Made by a program: the position numbers and the translations under genes | Assembly: GCF_019279795.1 (NCBI RefSeq) | Contig: NC_056729.1 | Location: forward strand, 1,868,068,439-1,868,132,438 | Direction of reading: 5' to 3' | DNA length: 64,000 nt | From: Protopterus annectens | Lineage: Eukaryota > Chordata > Ceratodontiformes > Protopteridae | Shown here: positions 1 to 11,051 of the stretch, piece by piece | How the letters are laid out: each line of letters begins with the position of its first letter | Position numbering within the stretch: position 1 is the stretch's first letter | Notes under the pieces: model-generated | The model's input: only the letters and a program-made list of their open reading frames with translations | The model's database searches: none | What the model was told of the DNA's origin: nothing

Positions 1-1728
1 AATGTCACTCAGGTTCTTATTCCTTCTATATTGAAAATAAGGTCTGTTATCAATTAGCCCCTTTAAACTAGTATCACTGGTGAGGATATTCCAGTTGTTG
101 TTAACAATTCTACAGATGTCACTAATGTTACTCCCATAGGTGAACAACAACTTGGAGCCTCTCTGTATGGTGGTATCCTGCACGGTCACTACGGGAGCCT
201 GGAGCTGATTCCTATTGAGCCAAGGTCTAGATTTAGTCTGTCTATGGATCTTACCACTATCTATAGCATTCCTTACCATATTCTTCCCATAGCCTCTCTG
301 CTCAAAGTGCCCCGTTAGATTCACTAACTCTTGTTCAAATTGCTTGTCATCTGTGCTAATCCTGGAGACACGACTCACTTGCCCTCTAACAATGTTTGGG
401 AAAATATGGCGAGGATGCATGCTGTCGTAGGACAGCAGGGTGTTTTTCCAACAGTCTTTCTTGTGTAGGCTAGATGTAAAGCCTACTTGTTGTTGTGTGA
501 CCCTCACATCTAAAAAATCTATAGAGTGGTAAGATGTGTTCGCACTAAATTTAAGGAAGGTGGTGGTAGTATGTAGGTATGACAAAAAACTGTTAAACTT
601 GTCATATTCTCCATTCCAAAGAATAAAAATATCATCTACAAATCTAACATACATCAAGATGTGATCCTTCCAAGTAGCATTTCCCAAAATATTCGTCATT
701 TCCCATTTTGAGAGGACAAGGTTCAGATAGGTATTGGCACAGGGTGTGCCCATGGCTACACCCTGTGCTTGCTCATACGTGGAGCCAGCTCCCAGAAAAC
801 ATTATTGTCCAGCACTAATGTTAACAGATCCCTAATGAGTTCTATTTTGTTCTCAGTGACACCCAAACCTGTCAAAAGTTCAATTATAGAGGTAATACCA
901 TAATCATTGTTGATCACTGTAAAAGACTGTTAATGTCTAGTGTCACCATAAGAACATTATCTACATTAGCAGGTTTGATAATATTCCCCAAGATCTGTAA
1001 AAAATGCCCTGTGTCTATCAGGATATTATCCATTTGTTGGATATAAGGTTTTAATAAAAAATCTATCCAAATGGAGACATTTTGGTTACCCATCCCTGCC
1101 GAAACAATCGGCCTAAGGGTGGGTCATTCAAACATTTGTGCAGTTTGGGTAGTGCCTTAAATATTGGGATTACTGGTTTCTCTATCAGTAAAAACTGATA
1201 AGTCTCTTCAGTGATACTAAAGTTGTTCTTCAGGGTATTTAACTTCTTATGTACTTTATCAACTATATGTTTTACAGATACAGGATTAATCTCTATATAA
1301 GCCATATCATCTTGTAGCAAATGTTTTATTTTGTCATTGTACCATGTAGTGTCCATTAAAACAATAGCTCCCCCCTTATCCGCCTTTTTTATTGTTATAG
1401 AAGCGTTGTTAGCTAATCCCTTCAAAGCTGTGGTCTGCTCTGTAGTTAAATTATAGTATTTGGAAAAGAGACCTTCGGTATAATACTTGGCCATATCTTT
1501 CTCACAAGCACTCAAAAAAAAGGGACTAACTTTTGTGCCTAGCAATCCTTGTATGCATAATGAGGTAATTACTGACATCATGTTATTTTGTAGAAACTTG
1601 ATGCTGAAGAGCATGTTTGGTAATGATACATCCAACTGTAATGTACCTAAAAAAGCAAGTGGATTTATACCACAGCTTTCACCCACCTTACACCTTTTTT
1701 TGAGTGCTTGTGAGAAAGATATGGCCAA
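1..1728 (-). mobile_element. Penelope-like element, RT portion (open at window edge)
   Basis: Reverse-strand reading gives Penelope-type reverse transcriptase. The segment near 1360-1410 encodes KADKGGAIVLMD, the conserved N-terminal PLE motif. Around 625-660 it reads RFVDDIFILW, the catalytic RT motif with paired aspartates. The reading from about 790 down to base 1 stays open, and the element continues beyond the window, so its GIY-YIG endonuclease is not seen. At least one frame shift separates the two RT parts (near 1105). The high-coordinate end is a fold-back (1483-1729). PLEs retrotranspose with an RT related to telomerase and usually a GIY-YIG nuclease. This copy is a decayed insertion. 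Confidence 0.88.
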
Positions 1729-1729
1729 G
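1483..1729. repeat. Inverted repeat (fold-back) at the end of the PLE
   Basis: About 36 bases at 1483-1520 recur as their reverse complement at 1691-1729 (core CTTGTGAGAAAGATATGGCC), with about 170 bases between. The arm belongs to the PLE coding sequence, so the distal arm is an inverted scrap of the element attached to its own 5' side. The outer arm ends where the 9.3-kb duplication begins. Inverted 5' pieces are typical of PLE insertions, so this may be an insertion scar. Confidence 0.85.
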
Positions 1730-2110
1730 GTTTATTTAGCATTGTGAGAATTTCAGGACCTTCTGTCTCTGGGAATGACATCTGTCCATACAGAAAATAT
1801 GTCAGGAATATGTTATTTAAACAAGCAAGGAGAAACTAAATCTTACCCCTTTGTCGACAGGCAATGAGAGTCTGTCAGTGGGTAAGTGCTTTGTAGCATT
1901 TTCTCATAGCTATGTTCATTTTGCGAAAAGCCAGCTCTCTTACAGGCAGGCTTGACAGAACTATCCTGATGCCTCATGAGTGTTCTCTCAATTCAGTGGT
2001 AACTCATCAAATTTTTGCCTGCTGAGGCCAGGCTTGCTACACACTCTCTGCTTTACTAACCAACACCAGATGCAGTAGCTACTTTGCCCAGATTCCTCTG
2101 GAAGGCCAGT
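1729..2110 (+). mobile_element. DIRS-like retrotransposon fragment (copy A)
   Basis: Forward translation resembles the RNase H region of DIRS elements, with phrases such as YLNKQGETKS and SSYFAQIP that match the DIRS order of motifs. The same stretch in copy B continues upstream into a longer DIRS fragment. Here the upstream part is replaced by the PLE at 1728. It is an old fragment with several breaks. Confidence 0.6.
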
Positions 2111-2126
2111 CACAAAGCTATGCTCT

Positions 2127-2420
2127 TATTTATTTATTAATGTTTGTTTACCAGGATAGTCTACTGGGCTAAACAGAGCCCATTTTCAGTGGAGGGTCAG
2201 GGAGAAAAGCTCCAATGCACAAATATAACAAGGTAATTACAGTACTGAAGTGGTTACAACAAGGTGTTACATTATTTACAAGAGTCACTACAGTATAGAC
2301 ATTGGTAATAAAAAAGATACAACTTGCTATACATGGTATTTACACTATTTACAAGAGTCACTACTATATAGACAGTGGCAATAAAAAGATATAATTTGCT
2401 ACATAAGAAGATTTAGGAAT
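2127..2420 (-). mobile_element. 3' tail of L2-like LINE or its SINE (copy A)
   Basis: A TTTA-rich run is followed by a conserved tail (CCCATTTTCAGTGGAGG ... GGGAGAAAAGCTCC) that recurs at 10139, 18823, 26821, 37138, 43319, 46441 and 62345. On the reverse strand this is the 3' end of the L2-like LINE family whose coding region is visible at 43679-45420 and 63015-63407. Within it, a unit of about 66 bases containing TTTACAAGAGTCACTAC repeats (about 2275-2340 and 2346-2405). No coding sequence remains. Confidence 0.7.
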
Positions 2421-3342
2421 AAAATGAAACAAAAGACAATAGGTAAGTGAGTTTAAATGATGAGAAATCTGTGATTTCTGAAATCTCTTGTCAGACATTG
2501 CGGCCCTCTGGTCTCCTCTCTGCCTTTCTATCTCTTTCCCTGATATACAGATTCTCACAGAAGGCAGCAGCAGCAGCAAAGCCAATGTGATCTCATTGGT
2601 CCACGCTGACTATGACAAAATAAGGTTTCTTTTACTCCGCCCACATTCAGATCTTCTGTCTTACCTGTCCACTCAGCCTTACCTGGACTTACTTAACCTG
2701 AAGTTAATCACTTGGTTTCTCCATTTTCCTTAATGGCCAAAAACTCATCATTATCCCAGAAAGTAATTTGTGTTATTTCTGTGTGTTAGAAATATTCCAT
2801 TTATAAGGTATGTAAAAGTTAAAGAAAGCTTTTTTCTGTATGGGCATGCAATCACAGTACTGGTCCTTCCCCTACCTCTGTTCCAGACATTCTGCAGTTT
2901 CTGACAGAATTGTTTGGCTGACGTTCTAGTTATTCTGCAGTTAAAGTGCATTTAGCTTCAATTCAATTTTCTCCAGTTATGTTGTGTCTTACAAGCTGTG
3001 CAAGGCCTTTCTAAAAGGAACCTTTCTACTTTGCCTTCCTTTTAAGTGTCTTGATCCACCTTGGAACCACAGTTTTATACTGACCAGAGAGCCTTCTGGG
3101 ACACCTTCATCTGAAGGCTCTGTCTTAGAAAACTGTATTTCTTGTGGCAAAGGGTTGCAGAATTATAAGTGTTGCCTTCCTGTCCTCTATTAAATCTTAC
3201 ATAAAGACAGATTTTCTCTTGGGAGTAATCCTTCTTTTATTCCAAAAGTGGCTGCAGAGTATGCATCTACCTGTTTACTGCCCCAGCCACTCTAACCAGG
3301 GAAATATATTCTTAAAACTCTGCATTCACAGTCATAAACCTT

Positions 3343-3763
3343 TTAGGAAAGATTAACAATTTTCATCTTCTTTTTTTCCAGATTAGAAGAAAAAGTTCCT
3401 AAGGTAACCCTTTTCAGATGGCTATCTGATTTTATTTTATTTGCATTTTCTTCACATAATGAGCCTCTACACAGCAAACCAAAGGTGTATTTAACACGTT
3501 CCCTTGCAACATCCACAGCCTTTTCCAAGAATGCCTCTGGGGATGACATCTCTGCTGCAACAATTTGGTCTGCATTGCACACCTTTGCCAAACATTCCAA
3601 ATTGGGCATATTGTCCAGATCCAGGAGTTCTGAAGGGTATCCTGCCATGAAGCCACCCAAGTGTTCCGGTAGCTTGGGATTCTGACCGATCAGGCAGATC
3701 AGACTGACAAGATAATAAGGATGCCAAAGTTATGTACTTAAGATAACACCAGATCCTTTCCAT
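3343..3763 (-). pseudogene. Unrecognised reading frame, copy A (frame-disrupted)
   Basis: The reverse strand encodes a peptide of ordinary globular composition (for example DLDNMPNLECLAKVCNAD and EAFLEKAVDVARERVKYTFG). It matches the longer open frame at 20037-20489 in copy B, but an extra G near 3668 and an extra C near 3785 move the upstream part into other frames. I do not recognise the family. It could be a decayed host exon, a processed pseudogene scrap or part of an unknown element. No initiation context or convincing flanking exons are visible. Confidence 0.35.
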
Positions 3764-4539
3764 CCTAGTCCATCCAAAGCAATATCCCTCTGTCCATCTC
3801 CCTTACAAATTGTCTATACTGGGGACCTTACAGGCCATCTGAAATCTCATTTGCCTGTCTCTCCACTCCTCTGTCTGCCATGGCCTTCTGTGGTTAGTCA
3901 ACAAACTCAGTCTGAGGACAGTAGTTTCCAATGGGATTATGGCAAGGAAAAGATCTTAAAGGAGCTCAAGGTTTGTAGCACTAGCGTGGCTGGATCAGAG
4001 ATGACGACCAAGTTAATTACCCATCAGTGGTATTGAACAGACTAGGGTGCATTATGGTAAGAACATAAGTTCCATTTACTGAGCTTTGTTTCTCCCAAAC
4101 CAGTAGCCATCTACCTTCTCTTAGGAGTTTTATAGGATGTCTTTGTCTCAGTTTCCCCCCTGATTCCTAACCTCCAGCCTCCAAGAAACCTGACAGATTT
4201 TAGGGGGTACTTGATGCACATAAATGCCTTTATAAAAATCCTTAGACAATTCCCATTTTCTGTTGATGTGGATAGGTCATCTAAGGCCTTTTCTGCTTCT
4301 TACCCTGCATCAAATGACAAAAGTAGGTGTCTGATACATTTGGAATAAAAGGTTTATACATCTTCCACCTTTGGCATTTAAAAGAATTCATTACCAGTCA
4401 TACTGCTTTTATCTCTGGAAACAGATGACTCGAATGCTTGGATCCTAAAAGTAACTCAGATTGGTTACAGACTGCAGTAGGCATCCCTTCCATCTTATTT
4501 GGCGATCAGTCCTCATCCAAAATAAAAATCCTCAAATCC

Positions 4540-5290
4540 TGTCAAACCTGCTGGCATGGTTTATGTGGATTTATGTCAGGAATGTGCTTGTTTCTATATA
4601 GGTAAAACAGAGAGGAAATTAGTTAAGTGTATTTATGAGCACATATATGATATTAGCAAGAAAACAACCACAAATGCCATTTTTAAACATATTAGTACAT
4701 TTCCAAACCATTCTTTAAATATGTGGTTTCAGAACAGGTTGAGCAAAGTCCTAGGAGTGTCCCATGACAGTTGCATTTGGAGGAAAGAGAATTATTTTGG
4801 CCCTTACACTGGAACTCATATAAATGACCAGGGGTGAATGAATATGTTTCTACTGCCCAGTTTTAAAATTGAAGGCATTGGAGAGGTAGCGAATTTTAAT
4901 AATTTTGCATTTTTTCTTTTTTCTTTTTCCCTTATTTTTCTTTTTGGATGGGGGTTTATTGCATTTTACTTAAACAAGAAAAAACTGTTTTATTACTACA
5001 TGATGGTTTTATTCAACAGTTGTTTAACACTTTTACTGACTGATATATACAGTTTTTGGTGTAGGTAGCTTTAAATTGCTTGATTGTACTTATTTAATTG
5101 CACCACATGATTCTTCTAAAATGTATTTAAACCATTTGTGGGTGGTATTTTTATCTGTTGAAGTTCTACAAAGTATGGAATGAAAGCATTTATGGAGTTT
5201 TGAATAAAATTGGCTGTGTTGTTGGATTATCCTGAATGGTCTTGCTTTTTTCCTTGTGCCATAGTAATGAACAAGATCCATTCCAAGCAG
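4540..5290 (+). mobile_element. PLE fragment with GIY-YIG domain (copy A)
   Basis: The forward frame 4556-4837 encodes a GIY-YIG endonuclease core: VYVDLCQECACFYIGKTERK followed by IYEH, as in PLE C-terminal domains. No RT is seen upstream, so this is a 5'-truncated copy. The A/T-rich sequence to about 5290 is probably its 3' untranslated region. An identical fragment lies in copy B. PLE GIY-YIG domains nick the target DNA for target-primed reverse transcription. Confidence 0.78.
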
Positions 5291-5394
5291 GGCCTTCTCT
5301 GGTTCTTCAGTACCTATGTGAATTGCTCATTATTTATTTATTTATTAGGTTCATAGGTTCATGGGTAGGTACTAGGCTATCTGCCCGAAGGCAT

Positions 5395-8369
5395 TTATAA
5401 GCCTAGCCAGAATGTGTTGGCTTTCGCCGCCCCCTTAGAATAGTTCCCTGTGCCTCTGTCCTGCAGACACACTGAAGTGATCCCTGGGGTAAACTTTCTG
5501 TTTCCCATCCACTCGTCAAGGTTTCTCTTGAAGAGTGTTAGTGAGGAGCTCTGCCTAATGTAGATTGGAATCTTGTTCCAGGGCATGGTAAGTCTCTGGG
5601 ACAGGCATCTATCCCTCCAGCACATCCTATTTATTGTTATGGTGAGGTTTAGATCCTTAGAGCATATGGCTCAAGGGGATATAGTTTTCTTTAGGTGGAG
5701 CATGTCCATCAATTCTGGGTTGGACATGGCCTTGTATGTCAGGCAGAGATCACCTCTGAGTAGGAGGCATGCAACTGAGTACAGCTGGAGTTTCTTCAGT
5801 CGAGCTGCATAGAGCATCTGTTTGAGGCCAGTGATCCTCTTGGTGAGGTACTTCTATGGTCTTTCCAGCTGTTTCAGGTGTCTTGTAAGGTACATCCCAA
5901 ATGGGGCGTTGTACTCTATGATGGGTCTGATGAATGATGCGTAGGGGGGCACAATGACCTCTTTTGATCTGGATGCAAACCCTTTTGTGATTAGGTGGGC
6001 CACATAGAAGGATTTTCTAACCACTTTGACAATGTGATTATTAAAGAAGGAATTACTATCTACTTGGATCCCCAGATCCCTTATTACACCTTCTGTATTT
6101 AGGGGGCTACCACCTATGTGGTAGTTTGTGGGTACTTTGTTTTTTCCAAAGGGGATGACTATGCACTTTTTGGCCTTTAGCTTGAGGCCATTGTTTTGAC
6201 ACCAGGTATCTGTCTCAGTGAGACCCTTTTGGAGGATGTCTGTGTCAGCCAGAAAGTCAATTATAGCCCCTAGTTTGCAGTCGTCTGCGAACTTGGTCAG
6301 CCATAGTCCTCCTGTGCTTGTCTGTACCTCCAAGAAGTATATGCCAAACAGGAGGGGGTCCTAGGACTGAGCCCTGGGGATCACCACTTGTAATTGGTTT
6401 AGAGTCAGACCTAGCTCCTGCAACTCTTAACATGTGGGTTCTGTCCGTGAGCCAGTTGGCAACCCATCTCTTGATGTAGGGGTTTATGTTCAGGCTGGTG
6501 AGCTTGTCTATAATACCAGACTGGGGAATGGTGTTGAAGGCCTTTGTGAGGTCTAGGTAGACTGTGTCGACCACTTTTCCCTCGTCTATAGCCTTGATAA
6601 CTGTTTCAAAGAAGTCCACCAGGTTTAGGAGGCATGATCTGCCCATACAAAAGCGGAACTGGGTAGGGTCTAGTGTTTGAAGGTTCCCAATGTCTCTGTT
6701 AATGAGATCCATGATGATGCACTCCATAGCCTTGCAGACCAAGCTAGTCAGGCTTATAGGCTTATAGGGCAATAGTTCCCGGGGTCTGTTGTGGCTCCAC
6801 CTTTGTGGAACAGAATAACTGTTGCTGTGCACCACTCTAGCCTGTGAAGAGGCTGAGTTTGAACAGTGTTTTTAGGTGAGGGGTTAGTTCATCTTTGAGC
6901 TCATGTAGGACACAGTCTGGGACACTGTCCGGTCCCATTGATGCTGTGTTTTTGGCTTTGGAGAGGGCTGTTTTAACCTGAGTGTCTGTGACTTCAGGGG
7001 CACTACATTCATCTGGTATGGTTATGAGCCCTTTTGGGGGTAAAAGAGTGGTGAAGTTTGCACTGAACCTGTCTGACAGGATGTTGGCGATATTGGTCGG
7101 TTCAGTGTATTTTGTGCCATTCTGCACTAACTCCAAGCAGATCTGAGAATTGCCACTTAGATTCTTGACATAGCTAAAGAATGCCTTGTGGTTATCTTTG
7201 GAGTCCTTGGCAATTTTTCTTTCAAAGCTAGCCTTGGATGATTTTATGAGGGATCGTAGCTTTTGCTGATACTGATCAGGGATGTCATCCCTTCTTGGGA
7301 TTTTACTCTTTTCTGTACTAGTTTCCTCCTTCAGTTGTATAGCTTGTTTATGGCAGGGTCCACCAGACTGGTTTCGCTTTCTTGGAGGAGTGAGTCTTGG
7401 TTTTGCTTGGGATAGCATGATCTATGCATTTTGTAGGTGCCCATAGAGTGCATTAGGAAAGGATTTTGCAGCTTGGGCAGCATTATCCTTTAGCATGGGG
7501 GATTTGAAACTTTCCACCTCGGTCTTAAGTAATGTGAAGTTTGCTTTTGAAAAGTTTTTCACGGTGGTTTCTTTGACCGGGGGTGGGGACAGAATGTGGA
7601 TATTCAGAGTGATTAGTTTATGGTCAGATCTAACCATCATGGGGTTGACCTCCGGTGTGGAACACCGGTCACCCATGTTGGTGATGACCAGGTCCAATAT
7701 GTTATCACCTCTGGTGGGGGTATTGACCAGTTGATCCAGGGAGTTTCAGTTTATAACTTCTAGGAAATGTTGGGGAAGGGAGTTATTACTTGAGTAGTTC
7801 TCCCAGTTAATGTTTGGGTAATTGAAATCACCCAATATCAGGGTGTTTGGTAGAACCTTTATGTTTCCTAGTGTTTCCAGAAATGCGGAATGGGAGTCCT
7901 GGGACATGGTGGGTGATCTGTAGCAAGCTACAATTTGAATTGCAGTTCTGCCCATTGTTAGTTGCACGTGGATGATCTCTGAAGCATCGTGCTGTGCCAC
8001 TAACCTGGAGGTGTGGATATCCTTGATGAATATGGATACGCCCCCGCCTTTTGTATTTCGGTCTGGGTTTTGGGGCCGAAATGTACAGTATGAGTTGTAG
8101 CCTGGTAGTGCTGGGGTGCTCTCTGGAGCCTTAAACCAGGTTTCTGTTACTGCACATATATCGATTTTCTCCATACTGAGGAGTGCCTCGAGTGCATGCA
8201 TTTTGAGGTTTAGACTTCTGGCATTGAGTAACATTACCCTCAGTTTTTTGTTACTTGTGCTATTTACAGAGGTGGGTTTGTCTTTTGTGCCTTGCCTAAA
8301 AAAGGCATTTTGAGGGGGACAACAGCCTTGGTCAGTATTTGAAAGCCTAAGGGTGACAGGTGCAAGCAA
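5395..8369 (-). pseudogene. CR1-like ORF2 (endonuclease + reverse transcriptase), broken, copy A
   Basis: Segments in order: apurinic-type endonuclease at 8369-7746 (LNARSLN, AVTETWF, LGDFNYPNINW) continuing at 7697-7422 (RSDHKLI); linker and RT start at 7418-6837 (SKAKNTASMGPDSVP); RT core at 6835-6257 (VYLDLTKAFNTIP, GDPQGSVLGP); FADDCKLG and thumb at 6333-5854; C-terminal domain at 5625-5395. The segments lie in different frames, with breaks near 7740, 7420, 6836 and 6330. ORF2 would begin inside the last 105 bases of ORF1, so the two ORFs overlap. The usual G in the GVPQG motif reads GDPQG here. Confidence 0.85.
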
Positions 8370-9220
8370 AGCAGCGTGTCATCCCAGGCTGACAAACACT
8401 GGATCCCCTTTGAATGACACCAGAAGCTTAACCAATTGTTGAAATTGATAATTTTTTCTTTATACCGTGGTATCATTCTTGGTGAGGGCAGGATGCTACT
8501 CAGGGTCAGTGTCATACCAGTCTGGGCTATGTGATCAGAGAGCTCTTCCATGTCTCTTTTCATGTAGTCCAGGGAGGGATGGCTCAGGTCATTCACACCA
8601 ACATGGACAATGACAGAGTCGTATTTGTACTTGTTCTGGAGTGACATGAGTGCTTGTGTTATGTGGCGGATCCTGGCAACTGACAGGCAGCTAACAGTAA
8701 CCTTCTCCTTGTTCAGCCTAGTGAGTGGGACATCACTGTGCCTGACTATAGAGTCACCTATTACTAGTGTGTTGGGTATGTTATTTTGCCTTAAGGGCTG
8801 TGATTGCGTGGCACACTGGTTTTGTGAAGTATGTGTTTCATGGTTTGTGTTGGGGGGTGGAGGTTGCTTAGATGTCTGCTTTGGAGGTCTCTGTTGCTTT
8901 TGCATATTTTTATTTAGAGCCTTTGAGTATGTTTTCTTGTATTTATGTGTGTTTTCTGCCAGTGCTGGTTTCATAGGTCTATGTGAGACTGGTGGTGTGA
9001 TGCAAGTAATTCCTTTCTCCTCTTGACTGTATGGTCCAGTCTTGGGTTGAGAGAGCTTAGCCTCCAGTTTGGCTGTATAAATGCATCTCTCGCATGTATT
9101 ACTGTTTGGTGGTAGGAGGAGAGGGTTGACTGTGTGCATGAGGCAGTTGTAACATTGCCTCAAAATGCCCAGATTCACCAGTTGGACTGGAGAGTACACC
9201 TTAAACTGCCCTTTGGACAT
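8264..9220 (-). CDS. CR1-like ORF1, zinc-ribbon plus SGNH esterase-like protein
   Basis: An intact 318-residue frame. Cysteine pairs at residues 23/26 and 43/46 suggest a small zinc-binding module. A basic, Gln/Pro-rich linker spans about 60-150. An SGNH hydrolase-like domain follows: GDS at 155-157, GVND at 208-211 and a late HLSPLG block. CR1 ORF1 proteins of this type bind nucleic acid or lipid and help form the ribonucleoprotein. The catalytic Asp normally three residues before the late His is Leu here (LCLHLS), whereas the older CR1 at 59180-62340 keeps KDSLHLS, so hydrolase activity is doubtful. The start is the first Met before the zinc motif. Confidence 0.75.
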   Translation of the reverse strand: MSKGQFKVYSPVQLVNLGILRQCYNCLMHTVNPLLLPPNSNTCERCIYTAKLEAKLSQPKTGPYSQEEKGITCITPPVSHRPMKPALAENTHKYKKTYSKALNKNMQKQQRPPKQTSKQPPPPNTNHETHTSQNQCATQSQPLRQNNIPNTLVIGDSIVRHSDVPLTRLNKEKVTVSCLSVARIRHITQALMSLQNKYKYDSVIVHVGVNDLSHPSLDYMKRDMEELSDHIAQTGMTLTLSSILPSPRMIPRYKEKIINFNNWLSFWCHSKGIQCLSAWDDTLLCLHLSPLGFQILTKAVVPLKMPFLGKAQKTNPPL

Positions 9221-10138
9221 GTCTGGATAGGTACAGTGAGCTGTTTTACTGATTGGCTGGTAAGGTTGAATAGTGAGCCTTGTCCTTCTCTACAGTATAG
9301 GGGGGGGGTCTAGTGCTAAGGTCTATTAGTGCTTGCTATGAGTTTTGAGCAAGTGCCGGGCTGAAAAGTGAATGGTTTGAGTGCTTAAGTTGAAAGTTTG
9401 TCTAGTTCCAAGGGAAAATTTGAAGAGTAGACTTTGTGGAGCCAGGAATTGTTATACCCTTGCTAGCCGGCACTGCCCAGTGCGCAAAACCGCACAAATG
9501 TGGGTTCTATAGCAGGGAAATGAAAGAGATAGAAATTAGCCAAAAATGGCCAATAAATTACTAATGTCTGGGCTGAAACCACTCCTCCAGGGGCACATAG
9601 GCTGCCCAAAGCTCCCTCTCTCACAGGTGAACAGGGAGACTCCCGGCTATCCAAGTAAGGTATAGAGAAGCAAAGAAATGTGTAAAACAGCCCTGAATAC
9701 AGCACTAACCTAAAAACTGGACTATACTAGCTTAGAAAGGTGGGAAAGCAAGTTTTTTTGTTTTTGTTTTTTTTTTTACGAAAATAAAGCAGAAACAATA
9801 AAAAATAACACTTTAAGTGCACAGAAATGGCTATCACACTTGAGTGTGTAGCCTACCACAATTAAACAGGTAATTTAAACACAAAAACTACTTTGTTAAA
9901 GTGCAGGCAGTAAAATAAGTACAATATGTAGCTGAAACAAGCTTTTTAAATCACAGAAACTCTAAAAAAATTGGTGTTTTGGGTGGAATTAGCTAAAGGC
10001 AGCAAGAAAATGCAGAAAAATTATACTTAATCACTCCAAAGTCTCTCTTTTGTCTCTCTGCTGCTGTAGAACTTTACGGGCACCAGGCAGGAGCTTGCTG
10101 AGCTGTATACAAGCACAAAAACCTTGCAAATGTGGGTT

Positions 10139-10430
10139 TTATTTATTTACTGACATTTGATTATCAGGAAAGTCCCACTGTATGCAGGTGCCCATTTTCA
10201 CCGGAGGCCAGGGAGAAAAGCTCCAAAGTATTACAAAAGCATTATAACAGCAATAATTTTACAATCTTCAAAAATAGCACAAAAATATCTACAGTTTAAA
10301 TAGTTATACCAAATTAGATATAATATGACAACATTGGTTAAGAATAGATGCAACTTTTTATGTCAGTGATTTAATATTTTGAGAAATTTTGACCAGTTTA
10401 TGGAAAAATTAAAGGTGACAAGTATAATAC
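10139..10430 (-). mobile_element. L2-like LINE 3' end, truncated (copy A)
   Basis: Starts with TTTATTTATTTACTGACATTTG and the shared GGGAGAAAAGCTCC tail. It then matches 62345-62640 for about 290 bases, including ATTTTACAATCTTCAAAAAT. That copy leads into an RT C-terminus, so this is a 5'-truncated insertion of the same family read on the reverse strand. No coding sequence is left. Confidence 0.75.
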
Positions 10431-10869
10431 AGGATTTTTGTGCACGTCTATAAAGGTGTACCTTTTGGTTATTTCTGTTTGTCAAGCTTTCAACCCCCCT
10501 TTCTTTCTCATGTGAAGTCAAGCACTTTCTGAAAGGGGTGTTACATATTAGACCACCTGGAAAAGAAATGGCAAATCCATGGAATATCAACTTTGTTTTG
10601 GAGAGCTTAATTCTGTCTGCTTGTTGAACTTGCGAACAGTTTTTCTTTAAAATTTCTGATGTGGAAGGCTGTTTTGCTCATTGCTCTGTCTTCTTATAGA
10701 TGGGTGTCTGAATTACAGGCCTCAATGTCCACACAACCTTTTTTTGATTTTCATAAAGACAGGATGAGTATTAGAACCAACTCTTCATTTATGCTTAAGG
10801 TTGTTTAAGAATTTACTTTGAACTAGATCATTCATATACCTGTGTTCCTTCATGTCACTTGTCCGGTCA

Positions 10870-10990
10870 GGATAAAACAGATGAACAGTTGTAGTTTAGT
10901 TCAAGCAGCTTTGTTACACACAAACACATCAGGAATGAGGCTTTGTAACTCAAACTTAAATAAACTTATAAACAGACTGACTACCACCAG
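10870..10990. mobile_element. Gypsy-type LTR fragment (copy A)
   Basis: TTACACACAAACACATCAGG and the following ACTGACTRC stretch resemble the LTRs of the gypsy element at 49213-57548. Only about 120 bases are recognisable. It is an old fragment with no coding part attached. Confidence 0.5.
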
Positions 10991-11051
10991 TGGCAGCTGG
11001 TGACTTCATATCAAAGGGGGGGCTGCAGTAGACAGCTGAATGGGTGGGGTT
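10988..11051 (+). mobile_element. hAT-like terminal sequence, cut short (copy A)
   Basis: Begins CAGTGGCAGCTGGTGACTTC, the style of terminal inverted repeat used by hAT-family transposons. In copy B the same start (27672) continues into further sequence, whereas here it is cut after 64 bases. The opposite end is not identified and the superfamily call rests on the terminus only. Confidence 0.35.

Larger units (their letters stand above)
5325..10138 (-). mobile_element. CR1-like LINE, near full length (copy A)
   Basis: On the reverse strand, 5' to 3': about 0.9 kb of untranslated leader (9221-10138, with a T-rich run near 9752-9778), ORF1 (8264-9220), ORF2 with endonuclease and RT (to 5395), and a short 3' end finishing in repeats of the octamer TGAACCTA (5340-5370 on the forward strand as AGGTTCAT). 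CR1 LINEs typically carry a two-ORF layout, an esterase-type ORF1 and a short 3' octamer repeat, all seen here. ORF2 is broken by several frame shifts, so this copy is not active. The 5' boundary is inferred from where the L2-like tail starts at 10139. Confidence 0.85.
1729..11051. repeat. Large direct duplication, copy A (9.3 kb)
   Basis: This block recurs at 18424-27735 in the same orientation, offset by about 16.7 kb, with scattered substitutions and small indels (about 99% identity by eye). It includes complete and partial transposons in the same order, so it is a duplicated chromosomal segment rather than one transposon. Identity stops abruptly after TGAATGGGTGGGGTT at 11051. On the left it stops at the PLE fold-back. 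In copy B the flanking sequence continues the same elements on both sides (DIRS on the left, hAT-like repeat on the right), so copy A appears to be the disturbed or derived one. Confidence 0.93.

Noticed and set aside
8610-9026. 138-residue forward frame opposite CR1 ORF1
   Set aside because: It is the antisense shadow of the intact ORF1, with a low-complexity Cys/Phe/Leu composition.
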